Assembly (NCBI RefSeq): GCF_009758255.1
Contig: NZ_WSEN01000002.1
Location: 248,606 to 312,605 of the forward strand
Length of the DNA: 64,000 bases
Direction of reading: 5' to 3'
From: Microbacterium sp. MAH-37
GTDB taxonomy: Bacteria; Actinomycetota; Actinomycetes; Actinomycetales; Microbacteriaceae
The notes below the pieces were generated by a model, which saw only the letters and a list, made by a program, of their open reading frames with translations, ran no database searches and had not been told where the DNA came from. Of this stretch, positions 1-9,654 are shown piece by piece (the stretch's first letter is position 1; each line of letters opens with the position of its first letter). The translations under genes and the position numbers were made by a program.

Positions 1-351
1 CTGCTGATCTCGGGCGTTGCGATCATCGTGTGCGATCAGTTCGGGCTGGGTCTGTGGGGCACCGTGATCCCGCTCTTCGTGTTCATGACGTCGTGCGGGT
101 TCAGCTTCCCCTGCGTGCAGGTGCTCGCGCTCGACCGGCACGGCAAGGCCGCGGGCACCGCGGCATCCATCCTCGGCGCGAGCAACAACGGCATCGCGGC
201 GCTCATCTCGCCGGTCGTCGGTTGGATCGCACGGGATGCCGGGATCACCGCGACGACGATGGCGTCGGTCATGGCCGGATGCGCCGTCGTCGCGATCCTG
301 TCACTCTGGCTGATCGTGCGCCCGCGCACGGTCGGGATGCTGGCTCCGTAG
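1..351 (+). CDS. MFS drug exporter, Bcr/CflA-like, C-terminal part
   Basis: The reading frame is open from base 1 and ends at TAG 349-351, so only the last 116 residues are visible and the start lies outside the window. The piece shows three to four hydrophobic segments, the motif PCVQVLALDRHGKAAGTAASI and a following ASNNG, which is the region around TM10-11 in Bcr/CflA-type proton-driven multidrug exporters. A short arginine-containing tail (VRPRT) ends the protein. It would act in the inner membrane. The substrate cannot be judged from this fragment. It is convergent with the cupin gene, with only 3 bp between the stops. Confidence 0.8.
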   Translation: MLISGVAIIVCDQFGLGLWGTVIPLFVFMTSCGFSFPCVQVLALDRHGKAAGTAASILGASNNGIAALISPVVGWIARDAGITATTMASVMAGCAVVAILSLWLIVRPRTVGMLAP

Positions 352-354
352 CAC

Positions 355-672
355 CTACCCCAGCAGGGTGAGCAGCACGTGCGAGGCGTCGACGGCTTCG
401 ACCTCGTGCGGCACGGAGGCGTCGACCTGGATCGCCCCTCCCGCGGAGAGGTCGTGCTCTGCACCCTCGACGCGGAACAGGACGCGACCGGACGCGACCT
501 GCACCAGGATCGGCACGGGCGCGCGGTGCTCACGCAGCACCGTTCCGGCATCCATCGCCAGGGTCCGGATCTTGAACCTGTCGCCGTCCATCGTCTTGTG
601 CGGGCGCACCCGGCCGGCCTCGATCGGGTAGCGGGCTGCGAGATCTGCGGCGGACGAGGCGATGAGGGTCAT
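355..672 (-). CDS. small cupin-domain protein
   Basis: 105 residues forming a single cupin barrel: a first motif around REHRAPVPILVQVASGRV, then a G-containing turn and the second motif DASVPHEVEAVDASHVLLTL with one histidine. I chose ATG 672 rather than upstream starts because a TATGCT box lies 6 nt before it and the cupin fold begins just after. Small cupins of this type are usually metal-binding sensors or isomerase-like proteins, but the metal site here is sparse (two His), so catalysis is uncertain. Function unknown. Confidence 0.75.
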   Translation of the reverse strand: MTLIASSAADLAARYPIEAGRVRPHKTMDGDRFKIRTLAMDAGTVLREHRAPVPILVQVASGRVLFRVEGAEHDLSAGGAIQVDASVPHEVEAVDASHVLLTLLG

Positions 673-678
673 GGGCCG

Positions 679-684
679 AGCATA
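679..684 (-). promoter_or_regulatory. -10 box of leaderless cupin transcript
   Basis: TATGCT on the minus strand, 6 nt before ATG 672. The spacing predicts transcription starting at the start codon. Confidence 0.5.
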
Positions 685-797
685 CGACCCGGTGATCGGG
701 CGGAGATCACAGTTCGGACGGCGCGGAGACGGCGTGCCGGAGAGCGACACGCCGCACGGCGGACGGAGGGTCTGTGATTCCCGATGCTGAGGCCGGG

Positions 798-803
798 CAG
801 AAT
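798..803 (+). promoter_or_regulatory. -10 box of PAP2 gene
   Basis: CAGAAT followed by 6 nt and ATG 810. It favours ATG 810 over the in-frame GTG at 774. Confidence 0.5.
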
Positions 804-809
804 GGCACG

Positions 810-1439
810 ATGGACAGGCGCACGGCAGGGATCACCGGTGGAGCTCTCGTGGTCGCGGCTGTGCTTCTCGGAGTGCTCGTGACTCTCGTGCCGGTCATGA
901 GCGCACCGGATTCCGGCTGGCACGACCTGATGGTGGGGCTCCGGGCGCCTTGGATGATCGATGCCGCGCTGTTCTTCAACTGGATCGGCGGGGGATGGCG
1001 CGCGGTGCTCCTGGTACCGCTCGGCTTCGCCGCCGTGCTGCTGGTGCTCCGCCGCCGCATGGAGGCGCTGTTCGCGCTCACCGCCTTCGCCCTGAGCGCC
1101 GGGCTGGTCCAGGTCATCAAGCACATCGCGGGCCGCGCGAGGCCGGAGGACCTGCTCGTGCCATCGGACTTCGGTTCATTCCCCTCCGGGCATACGGCCA
1201 ATGCGGCGACGATCGCCCTCGTGCTGTGGCTGATCGCGCCACGGGTCTGGGTCGCCGTCCTCGGTACCCTGTGGACGCTGGCGATGGCCCTCTCCCGCAC
1301 GATCCTGAGCGTGCACTGGCTGACCGACACGATCGGCGGCATGCTGGTCGGCGCCGGAGCGCCCCTGCTGGTCGCCGCGCTGCTGTGGGGCTGGCTACGC
1401 TGGGATCGGCGTCCGCCGCAGGCGGAGCTCGCCGCCTGA
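810..1439 (+). CDS. PAP2 family membrane phosphatase
   Basis: 209 residues with about six hydrophobic segments and the full phosphatidic acid phosphatase type 2 signature: KHIAGRARP (KX6RP), PSGHT, and SRTILSVHWLTD (SRX5HX3D), in the expected order and spacing. Such enzymes dephosphorylate lipid phosphates such as undecaprenyl diphosphate, phosphatidate or phosphatidylglycerol phosphate at the outer membrane face; which lipid is used here cannot be told. An alternative GTG start at 774 would add 12 polar residues. The GNAT gene follows after 14 bp and has its own Shine-Dalgarno sequence. Confidence 0.85.
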   Translation: MDRRTAGITGGALVVAAVLLGVLVTLVPVMSAPDSGWHDLMVGLRAPWMIDAALFFNWIGGGWRAVLLVPLGFAAVLLVLRRRMEALFALTAFALSAGLVQVIKHIAGRARPEDLLVPSDFGSFPSGHTANAATIALVLWLIAPRVWVAVLGTLWTLAMALSRTILSVHWLTDTIGGMLVGAGAPLLVAALLWGWLRWDRRPPQAELAA

Positions 1440-1453
1440 CCGAGGAGAATCCC

Positions 1454-2074
1454 GTGCCGCAGATCCGCCCGTACCGCCCGGCCGACCGTGACGGCCTCTA
1501 CGACGTGTGCGTGAAGACCGCGGACTCCGGAGCGGACGCCACGGGCATCCTCTCGGACGACCGGCTCTGGGGCGACATCTGGGCGGTGCCCTACGCGGAG
1601 CGGCATCCCGATCTGTGCTGGGTCGTGGAGTCGGATGACGCACGGGTGATCGGCTACATCGTCGCCACGGACGACACGCTCTCGTTCGAGCGCTGGTTCC
1701 ACGACGAGTGGTGGCCGACGCGCGTCGGCGAGTACCCCGAGCCACCGGTGCCGGGTCACCCGCGCCAGGACTGGGCGATGTCCTATGCGGCCGGCCGCGG
1801 CCGGAACGAGGAGCCGAACGCCGCCGAGTATCCGGCGCACCTGCACATCGACCTCCTTCCCGAGACCCAGGGCATGGGGCTGGGGCGCCGGCTCACGGAA
1901 CTGCTGTTCGCCGAGCTCGCGGACCGCGGTGTCGCAGGGCTGCACCTGGGCATGAACCCGGACAACACCGGCGCCGGCAAGTTCTACGAGCGGCTCGGCA
2001 TGCAGGTGCTGCCGTCCGGCGAGGGCGTGCGCGTGTACGGGGTGAGGTTCGGGGCACCCTCCGCGATCGGATAG
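1454..2074 (+). CDS. GNAT family N-acetyltransferase
   Basis: 206 residues. Start GTG 1454 follows a good ribosome site (GAGGAG at 1442-1447). The N-terminal IRPYRPADRDGLYDVCVKT is the classic first GNAT strand and helix. The acetyl-CoA loop is ETQGMGLGRRLTELLF, and NTGAGKFYERLGM is the conserved C-terminal element. An insertion of about 50 residues rich in Trp and Pro (ERWFHDEWWPT...) lies between strands 3 and 4 and is seen in GNATs next to or fused with hexosaminidases. The acceptor is unknown. The stop TAG overlaps the -10 box of the downstream tRNA-Ser. Confidence 0.85.
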   Translation: MPQIRPYRPADRDGLYDVCVKTADSGADATGILSDDRLWGDIWAVPYAERHPDLCWVVESDDARVIGYIVATDDTLSFERWFHDEWWPTRVGEYPEPPVPGHPRQDWAMSYAAGRGRNEEPNAAEYPAHLHIDLLPETQGMGLGRRLTELLFAELADRGVAGLHLGMNPDNTGAGKFYERLGMQVLPSGEGVRVYGVRFGAPSAIG

Positions 2075-2077
2075 ACT
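2072..2077 (+). promoter_or_regulatory. -10 box of tRNA-Ser
   Basis: TAGACT, 16 nt before the tRNA 5' end. Its first three bases are the stop codon of the GNAT gene. tRNA-Pro, tRNA-Lys and the SRP RNA carry the same hexamer. Confidence 0.55.
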
Positions 2078-2093
2078 GTTCAGGTTGTTCCTT

Positions 2094-2181
2094 GGTGACG
2101 TGTCCGAGCGGCCGAAGGAGCACGCTTGGAAAGCGTGTGTTGTGCAAGCAACCGCGGGTTCGAATCCCGCCGTCACCGCCA
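2094..2181 (+). tRNA. tRNA-Ser (anticodon GGA)
   Basis: 88 nt including an encoded CCA (2179-2181). The 7-bp acceptor stem GGTGACG/CGTCACC, D arm, anticodon stem CACGC/GCGTG with loop TTGGAAA, a long class II variable arm and the T arm GCGGG-TTCGAAT-CCCGC are all present. It reads UCC and UCU. Confidence 0.97.
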
Positions 2182-2186
2182 TTCAG

Positions 2187-2217
2187 AGAAGGGCTCCCGC
2201 ATCGCGGGGGCCCTTCT
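2187..2217 (+). terminator. intrinsic terminator after tRNA-Ser
   Basis: A 14-bp stem (AGAAGGGCTCCCGC pairing 2204-2217 with one G-T) lies 5 nt after the tRNA and ends in CTTCTTCG. Confidence 0.75.
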
Positions 2218-2237
2218 TCGCACCATCAGGAGGCCGC

Positions 2238-3008
2238 GTGAGCGCCATCATCGACGGAACGTACAACTCGCGCGACACCGGCGGGATGCCGCTTCGCGAC
2301 GGCGGCACGACGCGATCCGGCGTGTTCTACCGCACCGATGCGCTCGCCGGTGTCACCGCCGCCGGGCTCGAGACTCTCGAGAACAGCCCCATCGGCGCGG
2401 TCGTCGACTTCCGCACCGACGTCGAGCGGGCTCAGGCGCCGGACCGGCTCCCTGCAGGTCGCGACATCCGGGTCGTGCAGCTGTCGATCCTGGAGGCGGC
2501 CCTGGCCATGCCCGCCGATCTCACGCTGGACGACGCGGCGACGAAGGCGCTGCTCTCGCGCATCCCGAGCCTGGCGGACCTCTATCGCGGCATGCTGCAG
2601 CACAGTCCTTCGGCGTTCGCCGAGGTCGCCCGCCTGATCGTGAACCCGCCGGATGCCGCGCATCCGGCGGTGCTCGTGCACTGCACCGCGGGCAAGGACC
2701 GCACCGGCGTGGCGGTCGCGCTGCTGCTCGACGCCATCGGCGTCGAGCGTGCGGCGATCGTCGCGGACTACGTATCGAGCCAGGCGAACCTCGCCGGCGA
2801 GTGGGCGGACGGGATGCTGGCGAGGATGACGGCGATGGGCGTGCCCGCACTGCCCGCGATCGTCGAGGTCGTCACCGGCACACCGCCGTCCGCGATCGAA
2901 GCGGCCTTCACATGGCTGGACGAACGCGGCGGCAGCGCGGAGTACCTCCTGAGCGGCGGACTCACCCCGGGCGAACTGGACGGCCTGCGCGAGCGCCTCG
3001 CCGGCTGA
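2238..3008 (+). CDS. tyrosine-protein phosphatase (PTP-like, IphP family)
   Basis: 256 residues. GTG 2238 has AGGAGG at 2227-2232. The signature HCTAGKDRTG (residues about 150-159) is the CX5R P-loop of the dual-specificity/lipid phosphatase group with the KDR triad seen in actinobacterial PtpB/IphP-type enzymes. The N-terminal NSRDTGGMP and RSGVFYRTDAL fit the same family. It hydrolyses phosphotyrosine or phosphoinositides with a cysteinyl-phosphate intermediate. It has no signal peptide, so it is cytoplasmic unless exported by another route. Likely monocistronic: trhO has its own promoter. Confidence 0.88.
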   Translation: MSAIIDGTYNSRDTGGMPLRDGGTTRSGVFYRTDALAGVTAAGLETLENSPIGAVVDFRTDVERAQAPDRLPAGRDIRVVQLSILEAALAMPADLTLDDAATKALLSRIPSLADLYRGMLQHSPSAFAEVARLIVNPPDAAHPAVLVHCTAGKDRTGVAVALLLDAIGVERAAIVADYVSSQANLAGEWADGMLARMTAMGVPALPAIVEVVTGTPPSAIEAAFTWLDERGGSAEYLLSGGLTPGELDGLRERLAG

Positions 3009-3031
3009 GCCTCGTCTCCAGCGCGGCATCC

Positions 3032-3037
3032 TAGAAT
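3032..3037 (+). promoter_or_regulatory. -10 box of leaderless trhO
   Basis: TAGAAT followed by 6 nt and GTG 3044. There is no Shine-Dalgarno sequence between them. Confidence 0.6.
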
Positions 3038-3043
3038 CTCCTG

Positions 3044-3949
3044 GTGCCCACCCCGAAGATCGTGCTGTTCTATGCCTTCGCGCCGCTCGCCGACCCCGAG
3101 GCGATCCGGCTCTGGCAGCGGGACGTCTGCGAACTGCTGGGACTGCGCGGGCGCATCCTCATCTCGGCGCAGGGCATCAACGGCACGCTCGGCGGCGACC
3201 TGCCGAACGTGAAGAAGTGGCTGCGCCGGTTCCGCGAGCATCCGGCGTTCAAGACCGCCGACATCAAGTGGAGCGAGGGTACCGGCCTGGACGCCGACGG
3301 GCTGAGCCTGGACTTCCCGAAGCTCAGCGTGAAGGTGCGCGACGAGATCGTCTCGTTCGGCGCCCCCGACGAGCTCGCGGTGGACGACCACGGAGTGATC
3401 GGCGGGGGAGCGCGGCTGACCCCGGACGCCCTGCACGAACTGATGTCCGAGCGCGGCGACGAGGTCGTCTTCTTCGACGGGCGCAACGCCCTCGAGGCCG
3501 AGATCGGGCGCTTCCGGAACGCGATCGTGCCCGCGACCTCGACCACCCGCGACTTCGTCGGGCTGCTCGACAGCGGCGCCTACGACCACCTCAAGGGGAA
3601 GCCGGTCGTGACCTACTGCACCGGCGGCATCCGCTGCGAGGTGCTCTCCAGCCTAATGACCGCGCGCGGCTTCGGCGAGGTGTACCAACTCGAGGGCGGC
3701 ATCGTCCGCTACGGCGAGCGGTTCGGCGACGACGGCCTGTGGGAGGGATCGCTGTACGTCTTCGACAAGCGGGGATCGATCGACTTCTCCGACCACGCCG
3801 CTGTGATCGGCACGTGCGCCGGATGCGGCTCGCCGACCAACCGCACGGCGAACTGCCCCGACGCGTCCTGCCGGCGCCAGTTCGTGGCGTGCGAGACCTG
3901 CGTCGCAGTGCCCTGCGAGGAGCACGCCGCCCAGGTCACTTCCCGGTGA
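3044..3949 (+). CDS. trhO: tRNA uridine(34) hydroxylase, rhodanese domain
   Basis: 301 residues, the usual length of the YceA/TrhO family, which uses O2 to hydroxylate U34 of tRNAs on the way to methoxyuridine-type wobble bases. An N-terminal acylphosphatase-like domain (residues 1-95, with [17 protein letters not shown]) is followed by a rhodanese domain (about 115-225) with active-site Cys192 in YCTGGIRCE. The C-terminus is cysteine-rich (CAGC, C..ASC, CETC and a last C), a likely zinc site. The gene overlaps the convergent transglutaminase gene by 14 bp. Confidence 0.92.
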   Translation: MPTPKIVLFYAFAPLADPEAIRLWQRDVCELLGLRGRILISAQGINGTLGGDLPNVKKWLRRFREHPAFKTADIKWSEGTGLDADGLSLDFPKLSVKVRDEIVSFGAPDELAVDDHGVIGGGARLTPDALHELMSERGDEVVFFDGRNALEAEIGRFRNAIVPATSTTRDFVGLLDSGAYDHLKGKPVVTYCTGGIRCEVLSSLMTARGFGEVYQLEGGIVRYGERFGDDGLWEGSLYVFDKRGSIDFSDHAAVIGTCAGCGSPTNRTANCPDASCRRQFVACETCVAVPCEEHAAQVTSR

Positions 3950-6167
3950 CGACGGCCGCGCCGTCCCGGCGGCGCGGCAGCAGTGAGCGCGGCACCAGCC
4001 GGGCGCCCAGGCGAGCCGGCGTACTGGACGACGCCCGCAGCGCGCGGTCGATCCGCGTCACCGCGCCGCCGAGACCGGATGCCTCATCCGCCGTCTCCGC
4101 GTAGGCCGCGCGCTCCACGGCACGGACGAGGGCCGCGACGTCCGCGGCATCCGCAGTGCTCTCGGCCACGATCCAGTCGCCGCGCGTGCGCGCGGTGTCG
4201 GCGTCCGACACCGGCATCCGCAGGTCGACCATGGTCGCCTGCAGCTCGCGCCAGGCGGCCAGGGCGTCTCCGGCCGCGGCCCGGCGCAGCCGCCCGAACT
4301 GCAGCGCCAGGCGGATCAGAGCGGGAATCAGCAGTGCCACGAGCAGTCCGAGCATCGTCCACAGGAACGGCGCGGGGTTCGCGGTCTGCAGAGTTCCGGT
4401 TCCGCCGTTCTGCGCTCCGGGGTCCTTGAGATCCTCGGTCGGTGCCGCCGAGGGCGTGTCGGTCGGCGCGGTGGTCGGTCGCTCGGCGTCCGGGAGGTCG
4501 TCGCCGCTGCCGCCGGCCGCGCTGAACTCGGTCGGCACTCCCAGCGTCGCAGTGGGCTCGAACGGCACCCAGCCGATGCCGTCGAAGTGCACCTCGGGCC
4601 AGGAGTGCAGCTGGTCGCTGTCCACCTGGAAGACGGTCCGGTCGTCGCGGCGCTCCTCCGTCGCCCGGCCCGGCAGATAGCCGACCACGATGCGCACCGG
4701 CATGCCCATGCTGCGCGCCATCAGTGCGAAGGCGCCGGCGAAGTGGATGCAGTACCCCGACCGCACTTCCAGGAACGACGCCACGGCCTCGGCGCCCGTC
4801 CCGTCGAATCCCTGGTCGACGGGGGTCTCCAGCGAGTAGGTGAACTGACTGCGGAACCAGTTCTGCAGCGTGATCAGGCGGTCGTAATCGTTCGTGGCGT
4901 TCGCGGTGACCTCGCGGACGGTCTCGGCGATCACGGGCGGAAGGTCCGCAGGGACATCGCCGACGTCGGCGCCCCCGGCGCTCGCGGCGCGGATCTGCTC
5001 GAGCGTGGGCAGCACGGCGGTGGATGTGACCGTGTAGTCGGCGCCGTCCGCGTTCCGCGTCTCCGACGAGGCGGTGCGGTTCCCGGGCATGGCCTCCCAG
5101 CCGTTCCCGAGGTCGGCTACCTTCTCAGCCGCGTAGGGCAGCGGCAGCCGCGAGCTCGACATGCCGGTCACCCGGATGGAGGTGTTCTGCTCCTCGACCT
5201 TCACGGAGGACGCCCAGTCCGGAGTGCCGAAGCCGTCGTCGATCGACTGCTTCGCCGGACGGTCCGGGCGCCAGACCTCGCCGTCGAAGCGCGAGAGCGT
5301 GGCCATGCGCAGATACGGCGGGTTCAGGGCGCTCGTGACGACGGACATCACGGGGACGCTCCGCGGACGGCGCAGATCGTCGCCCAGCCGAAGGCTCGCA
5401 TCGACACGGACCGAGGGGCCGGTGCCGGGCAGCGTCGCCGACACGGGCATCCCGGGCGCGATGACCAGTGCGATCACCACCGCGACGGCGCCCACCGCGG
5501 TCGCCACCGCCCCAGAGCTGCGTCGGGGCGCGCGGTCGTCGTGCCGGGCACCGTACCGGAACAGGACGAGCACGAGCAGCGCGAGGAGCACGAACCACAC
5601 GACATCGACGCCGTCGCCGATGATGATCATCGGCACGGCGCCGACAGTGGCGACCACGAGCGCGGTGGCGATCACGCAGCGCAGCGCGACGAGCTGATCC
5701 ATGATGACGGCGAGCAGGCCGAAGGCGGCGCCGAGCAGCACCGCCATGCCCGTGGTGGCATCGATCGGTGCGACCCCGGCTGCCACCTCGCCGAAGGCCC
5801 GGCCGAGGTGTGCCGCAGCGAGGCGCAGCGCCGTCGGCGTCGGGACGATGCCGAACCAGGCGGCCTCGCGCACCAGCATCGTGGTCAGCACGAGCGTGAC
5901 CACCACGAGCTGCGCGACCAGCGTCGTCCACCCGCGCACGGCGGCTCTGCGGCCACCGAGCAGTTTCCGGACCACGATTCCCGTGATCGCGGTGGCGATG
6001 ATGACGACGACCACGACCAGGGTCCACCTGCCCGGCTGCACGGCGGCCGTGTACGGCCAGGCGGCGATCGCCGTCGCGCCGGCGGCCAGTAGTGCGGGCG
6101 CGACGGGGGCGGGCCTGGCGTCGGGATTGCGGACGCCCCAGGCGCTCTGCGGCGAGGGATCAGCCAT
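3936..6167 (-). CDS. membrane transglutaminase-like protein (TgpA/DUF3488 type)
   Basis: 743 residues. ATG 6167 overlaps the DUF58 stop by 8 bp. About seven hydrophobic helices (residues 15-235) precede a long extracytoplasmic part. The transglutaminase core has Cys473 in [18 protein letters not shown], a His near 519 in LHSWPEV and an Asp in HFDGIGW, i.e. a complete triad. A TPS-rich linker, one more membrane helix and a C-terminal cytoplasmic DUF4129-like tail ([13 protein letters not shown]) follow. With MoxR and DUF58 upstream it forms the conserved three-gene set found widely in bacteria. A cell-envelope role is likely, but the substrate is not established. Confidence 0.9.
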   Translation of the reverse strand: MADPSPQSAWGVRNPDARPAPVAPALLAAGATAIAAWPYTAAVQPGRWTLVVVVVIIATAITGIVVRKLLGGRRAAVRGWTTLVAQLVVVTLVLTTMLVREAAWFGIVPTPTALRLAAAHLGRAFGEVAAGVAPIDATTGMAVLLGAAFGLLAVIMDQLVALRCVIATALVVATVGAVPMIIIGDGVDVVWFVLLALLVLVLFRYGARHDDRAPRRSSGAVATAVGAVAVVIALVIAPGMPVSATLPGTGPSVRVDASLRLGDDLRRPRSVPVMSVVTSALNPPYLRMATLSRFDGEVWRPDRPAKQSIDDGFGTPDWASSVKVEEQNTSIRVTGMSSSRLPLPYAAEKVADLGNGWEAMPGNRTASSETRNADGADYTVTSTAVLPTLEQIRAASAGGADVGDVPADLPPVIAETVREVTANATNDYDRLITLQNWFRSQFTYSLETPVDQGFDGTGAEAVASFLEVRSGYCIHFAGAFALMARSMGMPVRIVVGYLPGRATEERRDDRTVFQVDSDQLHSWPEVHFDGIGWVPFEPTATLGVPTEFSAAGGSGDDLPDAERPTTAPTDTPSAAPTEDLKDPGAQNGGTGTLQTANPAPFLWTMLGLLVALLIPALIRLALQFGRLRRAAAGDALAAWRELQATMVDLRMPVSDADTARTRGDWIVAESTADAADVAALVRAVERAAYAETADEASGLGGAVTRIDRALRASSSTPARLGARLVPRSLLPRRRDGAAVVTGK

Positions 6168-7344
6168 GCAGCGCCCCCGGCATCGGGATGACGTCCTGCC
6201 AGGCATCCGCGAGGTCGGTGCCGGATTCGATCTCGGCCGTGCGCCAGCCGTGCGCGGCGGCGGCATGCAGAGCGCCCTCGCCGGGAGCGGCGGCGAACAG
6301 GATCGGGGCGGCCGCGCCTGCCGAGCGCAGCCGGTCGGCGTCGGTCTCGGTCACGGCGCCGGTGATGACGACGAGCGGACCGGGTGTCGATCCGCCGATC
6401 AGCGCCCCGATGTCGCGCGCCTCACCGCGCGGGGAGATCGTCGCGAGGGCCACCAGCAGGCCGTCCCGGTCGTCCTCGTGGCCGTGCAGCGATCCGAGCA
6501 GTTGTCCGGCGCTGTCGATCACGTCCACGCCGTAGCCGTCCTGCACGAGGCGGATCGCGACCGAGGCGCACAGCGAGACCGCGGTCTCGAACAGCGGATC
6601 CGGAGCGAGTGCCGGACGTGCCCAGCGTGAGGCGGCGCGGTCGAGCACGACCACGGCGTCGGGGCTCGCCTCCTCCTCTTCCTGACGCACCATCAGGTCG
6701 CCGCGGTGCGCGGTGGCGCGCCAGTGGATGCGGCGCATCGAGTCGCCGGGCACGTAGTGCCGCGGGGTGAGGTTGTCGCTGCCGGGGCCCAGGCGGCTGG
6801 ACCGGGAGTGCGCGCTGCCCCCCGACGCCCCGACGCGCACCGGCAGCGGCTCGAGGGCGACCACCTGCGGCACGACGGTGATCGTGCTGGTGTCGCCGAA
6901 CTGCTGCTCGCGCTGGGCGAGACCGAACGGATCGACGGTGCGCAGCAGCAGAGGACCGAGCGCCGAGACGCCGCGCCGCACACCGGTGACCTGGTAGCGC
7001 AGCGAGGTGCTGCCGCGCTCGTACTCCCCGGATGCCTCGCCGCTGACGGCGGCGGGGAGCTCGTCGCGCCAGAGACCGTAGGGGGTGCGCAGCGCCCGCA
7101 GATCGAAGCGCACCGTCACGCGTGAGGTCTCGCCGACCGTGAGCAGGTCCGTCGAGATCACCCGCGAGACCGCGCCGGCGCGTCGCGGCAGGTGCACGGC
7201 GATCGAGGCGACGATCGGCAGCGCGAACAGCAGTACCGCCAGGTAGATCAGCACGGGCGCGGCGATGAGGTTCGCCGCGATCACCAGCAGGATGCCGCAC
7301 AGCAGGCACCCCACACCGCGCAGGGTGAGCGGACGCCGGCGCAT
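6160..7344 (-). CDS. DUF58 domain protein
   Basis: 394 residues. Two N-terminal membrane helices (residues 8-50), then a beta-rich stretch and the DUF58 core with PGDSMRRIHWRATAHRGDLMVRQ, followed by a von Willebrand A-like part beginning VVVLDRAASR. DUF58 proteins pair with MoxR ATPases, which are thought to act as chaperones loading a metal on the VWA-like domain. It lies 2 bp after the MoxR gene and overlaps the transglutaminase gene, so the three are translated as one operon. Confidence 0.9.
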   Translation of the reverse strand: MRRRPLTLRGVGCLLCGILLVIAANLIAAPVLIYLAVLLFALPIVASIAVHLPRRAGAVSRVISTDLLTVGETSRVTVRFDLRALRTPYGLWRDELPAAVSGEASGEYERGSTSLRYQVTGVRRGVSALGPLLLRTVDPFGLAQREQQFGDTSTITVVPQVVALEPLPVRVGASGGSAHSRSSRLGPGSDNLTPRHYVPGDSMRRIHWRATAHRGDLMVRQEEEEASPDAVVVLDRAASRWARPALAPDPLFETAVSLCASVAIRLVQDGYGVDVIDSAGQLLGSLHGHEDDRDGLLVALATISPRGEARDIGALIGGSTPGPLVVITGAVTETDADRLRSAGAAAPILFAAAPGEGALHAAAAHGWRTAEIESGTDLADAWQDVIPMPGALHG

Positions 7345-7346
7345 GA

Positions 7347-8324
<978 letters not shown>

Positions 8325-8403
8325 GGAGTCCCTTTCGCCCGTCAGTGCGCGTGGTTCGATCGTAACGCCCCGGTGGGCGGCTCGGACCTCCTCGGATGTC
8401 CGT

Positions 8404-8409
8404 TAGACT
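8404..8409 (+). promoter_or_regulatory. -10 box of SRP RNA
   Basis: TAGACT, 7 nt before the first paired base of the SRP RNA. Confidence 0.6.
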
Positions 8410-8413
8410 GTTC

Positions 8414-8508
8414 AACGGCTCTCCGCGTGACGACACCCAGGCCAATTCCCCCAGGACGGAAACGTAGCAAGGGTAACCGGGCTCTGTCGGGTGCGCGGAG
8501 GGTCTTTT
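8414..8508 (+). ncRNA. ffs: signal recognition particle 4.5S RNA
   Basis: A small bacterial-type SRP RNA of about 95 nt. The terminal stem pairs 8417-8427 with 8494-8504. Inside are the conserved asymmetric and symmetric loops that bind Ffh, visible as CCAGGACGGAAACGTAGCAA (8451-8470) with GGAAAC at the apex, then GGGTAACCGGGCTCTGTCGGG on the return strand. A TCTTTTCTTT run follows, consistent with termination. Ends are estimated from pairing and the upstream -10 box. Confidence 0.95.
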
Positions 8509-8549
8509 CTTTGCCTGTTTCCGTTCTGTTCACAGCGGATGCTGGCACG

Positions 8550-9239
8550 ATGGCGAGCATGCATGCCACCAGTCGGGCGGCCGCCGCACGGCGCCGCAGG
8601 AGCAGGACACGTCGTCCGGTCCGCCGGCCGAGCCGTGCTTCGACTGCGCGCCGCCGTTCCGCACGCAGCGCCCTGCGCGCTCGCCGCTGGCGCGGGTTCG
8701 CGATCGGCGGGCTGATCGTCGCGGTCGCCGCGCTGCTGGTGATGGTCCCGCTGCGGATGGCTGAGCAGCCTCCGCTGTGCGCGGCGGACCCGGCATCCTT
8801 CCCCGCTGCCGGCGTGGCAGGCTGGCAGGGCGATCAGCTCGAGAACGCGGCGACGATCGTGCAGACGGCGCGGGCGCTGGGCTTCGCGCGCGACGGGCAG
8901 ATCCTCGGTGTGATGACCGCGATGGGCGAGAGCAGCCTGCGCAACATCGACTACGGCGACTGGGAGACGATCGGCTTCACCAACCCCGACGGCAGCCGCA
9001 CGACCAGCATCGGCCTGTTCCAGCAGCAGAAGTGGTGGGGGAGCGTCGAGACCCGGATGGATCCCGCCGGTGCCGCCGGGCTGTTCTACGCGAAGCTGGC
9101 GACGCTGGACGGCTGGCAGAGCATGCCGCCGACCCAGGCGATCCACCGCGTGCAGGTGAACACCGACCGTGACTACTACGCGCAGTTCCAGGACGACGCG
9201 ACCGCCGTGGTGGATGCGCTCTCCGGGGCGTGCGTCTGA
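8550..9239 (+). CDS. membrane-anchored lysozyme-like hypothetical protein
   Basis: 229 residues. A very basic N-terminus (about 20 Arg in the first 50 residues) precedes one membrane helix (residues about 52-70) and an exported domain. That domain contains GVMTAMGESSLRNIDYGDW and TSIGLFQQQKWWGSVETRMDP, which resembles the Glu-centred active site and GLFQ motif of transglycosylase/lysozyme-like peptidoglycan hydrolases; the candidate catalytic residue is the Glu of MGESS. I infer cell-wall cleavage, with moderate certainty. A GATGCT box lies 6 nt before ATG 8550. A second in-frame ATG is at 8559. Confidence 0.7.
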   Translation: MASMHATSRAAAARRRRSRTRRPVRRPSRASTARRRSARSALRARRWRGFAIGGLIVAVAALLVMVPLRMAEQPPLCAADPASFPAAGVAGWQGDQLENAATIVQTARALGFARDGQILGVMTAMGESSLRNIDYGDWETIGFTNPDGSRTTSIGLFQQQKWWGSVETRMDPAGAAGLFYAKLATLDGWQSMPPTQAIHRVQVNTDRDYYAQFQDDATAVVDALSGACV

Positions 9240-9265
9240 TGCTTCGGACCGCGTCGCGGTGACGA

Positions 9266-9271
9266 TAGCGT
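9266..9271 (+). promoter_or_regulatory. -10 box before small hypothetical gene
   Basis: TAGCGT followed by 7 nt and ATG 9279. It favours 9279 over the overlapping GTG at 9270. Confidence 0.45.
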
Positions 9272-9278
9272 GAAGCGC

Positions 9279-9569
9279 ATGACATCGGACACACGACGCA
9301 TCGAGCTGAACCTGCACAGGCCCAGGTTCGCGCTCTACGCCGGAATCCGTCCGACACTCGTGATCGGCGGCCGAGGGCAGCCCAGCCAGTGGGGCGTCGG
9401 TACATGGCAGGTGTCGGCCGCACGTCCCGAGCGGCTCGAGGTGTTCCTGTTCAACCGGATGTGGCGATTCGGTCAGGCCGAGATCACGCTCTCACCGGCT
9501 GACGCAGGCGAACTCGTGTACCGGGCGCCGGTGCTTCCGTTCGGACGGGGCGAGCTGCGGGTGCAGTAG
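9279..9569 (+). CDS. hypothetical protein, 96 aa
   Basis: A small basic protein with no recognised family. It has a mixed strand pattern (IELNLHRPRFALYAGIRPTLVIGGRGQPSQWGVGTWQV...) suggestive of a compact beta-rich domain, with no membrane helix and no cysteines. Its promoter-like box and position between the lysozyme-like gene and pta suggest it is transcribed alone. Confidence 0.6.
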   Translation: MTSDTRRIELNLHRPRFALYAGIRPTLVIGGRGQPSQWGVGTWQVSAARPERLEVFLFNRMWRFGQAEITLSPADAGELVYRAPVLPFGRGELRVQ

Positions 9570-9642
9570 TGCGCCCAGGTCAGGGGGTGCTCCTGACGGA
9601 TTCCCCGGTCCTGGCCGATGGCCGTGGGTCAGCACCCCGGCA

Positions 9643-9648
9643 TAGGCT
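9643..9648 (+). promoter_or_regulatory. -10 box of leaderless pta-ackA operon
   Basis: TAGGCT followed by 6 nt and GTG 9655. Confidence 0.6.
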
Positions 9649-9654
9649 GGCCCC

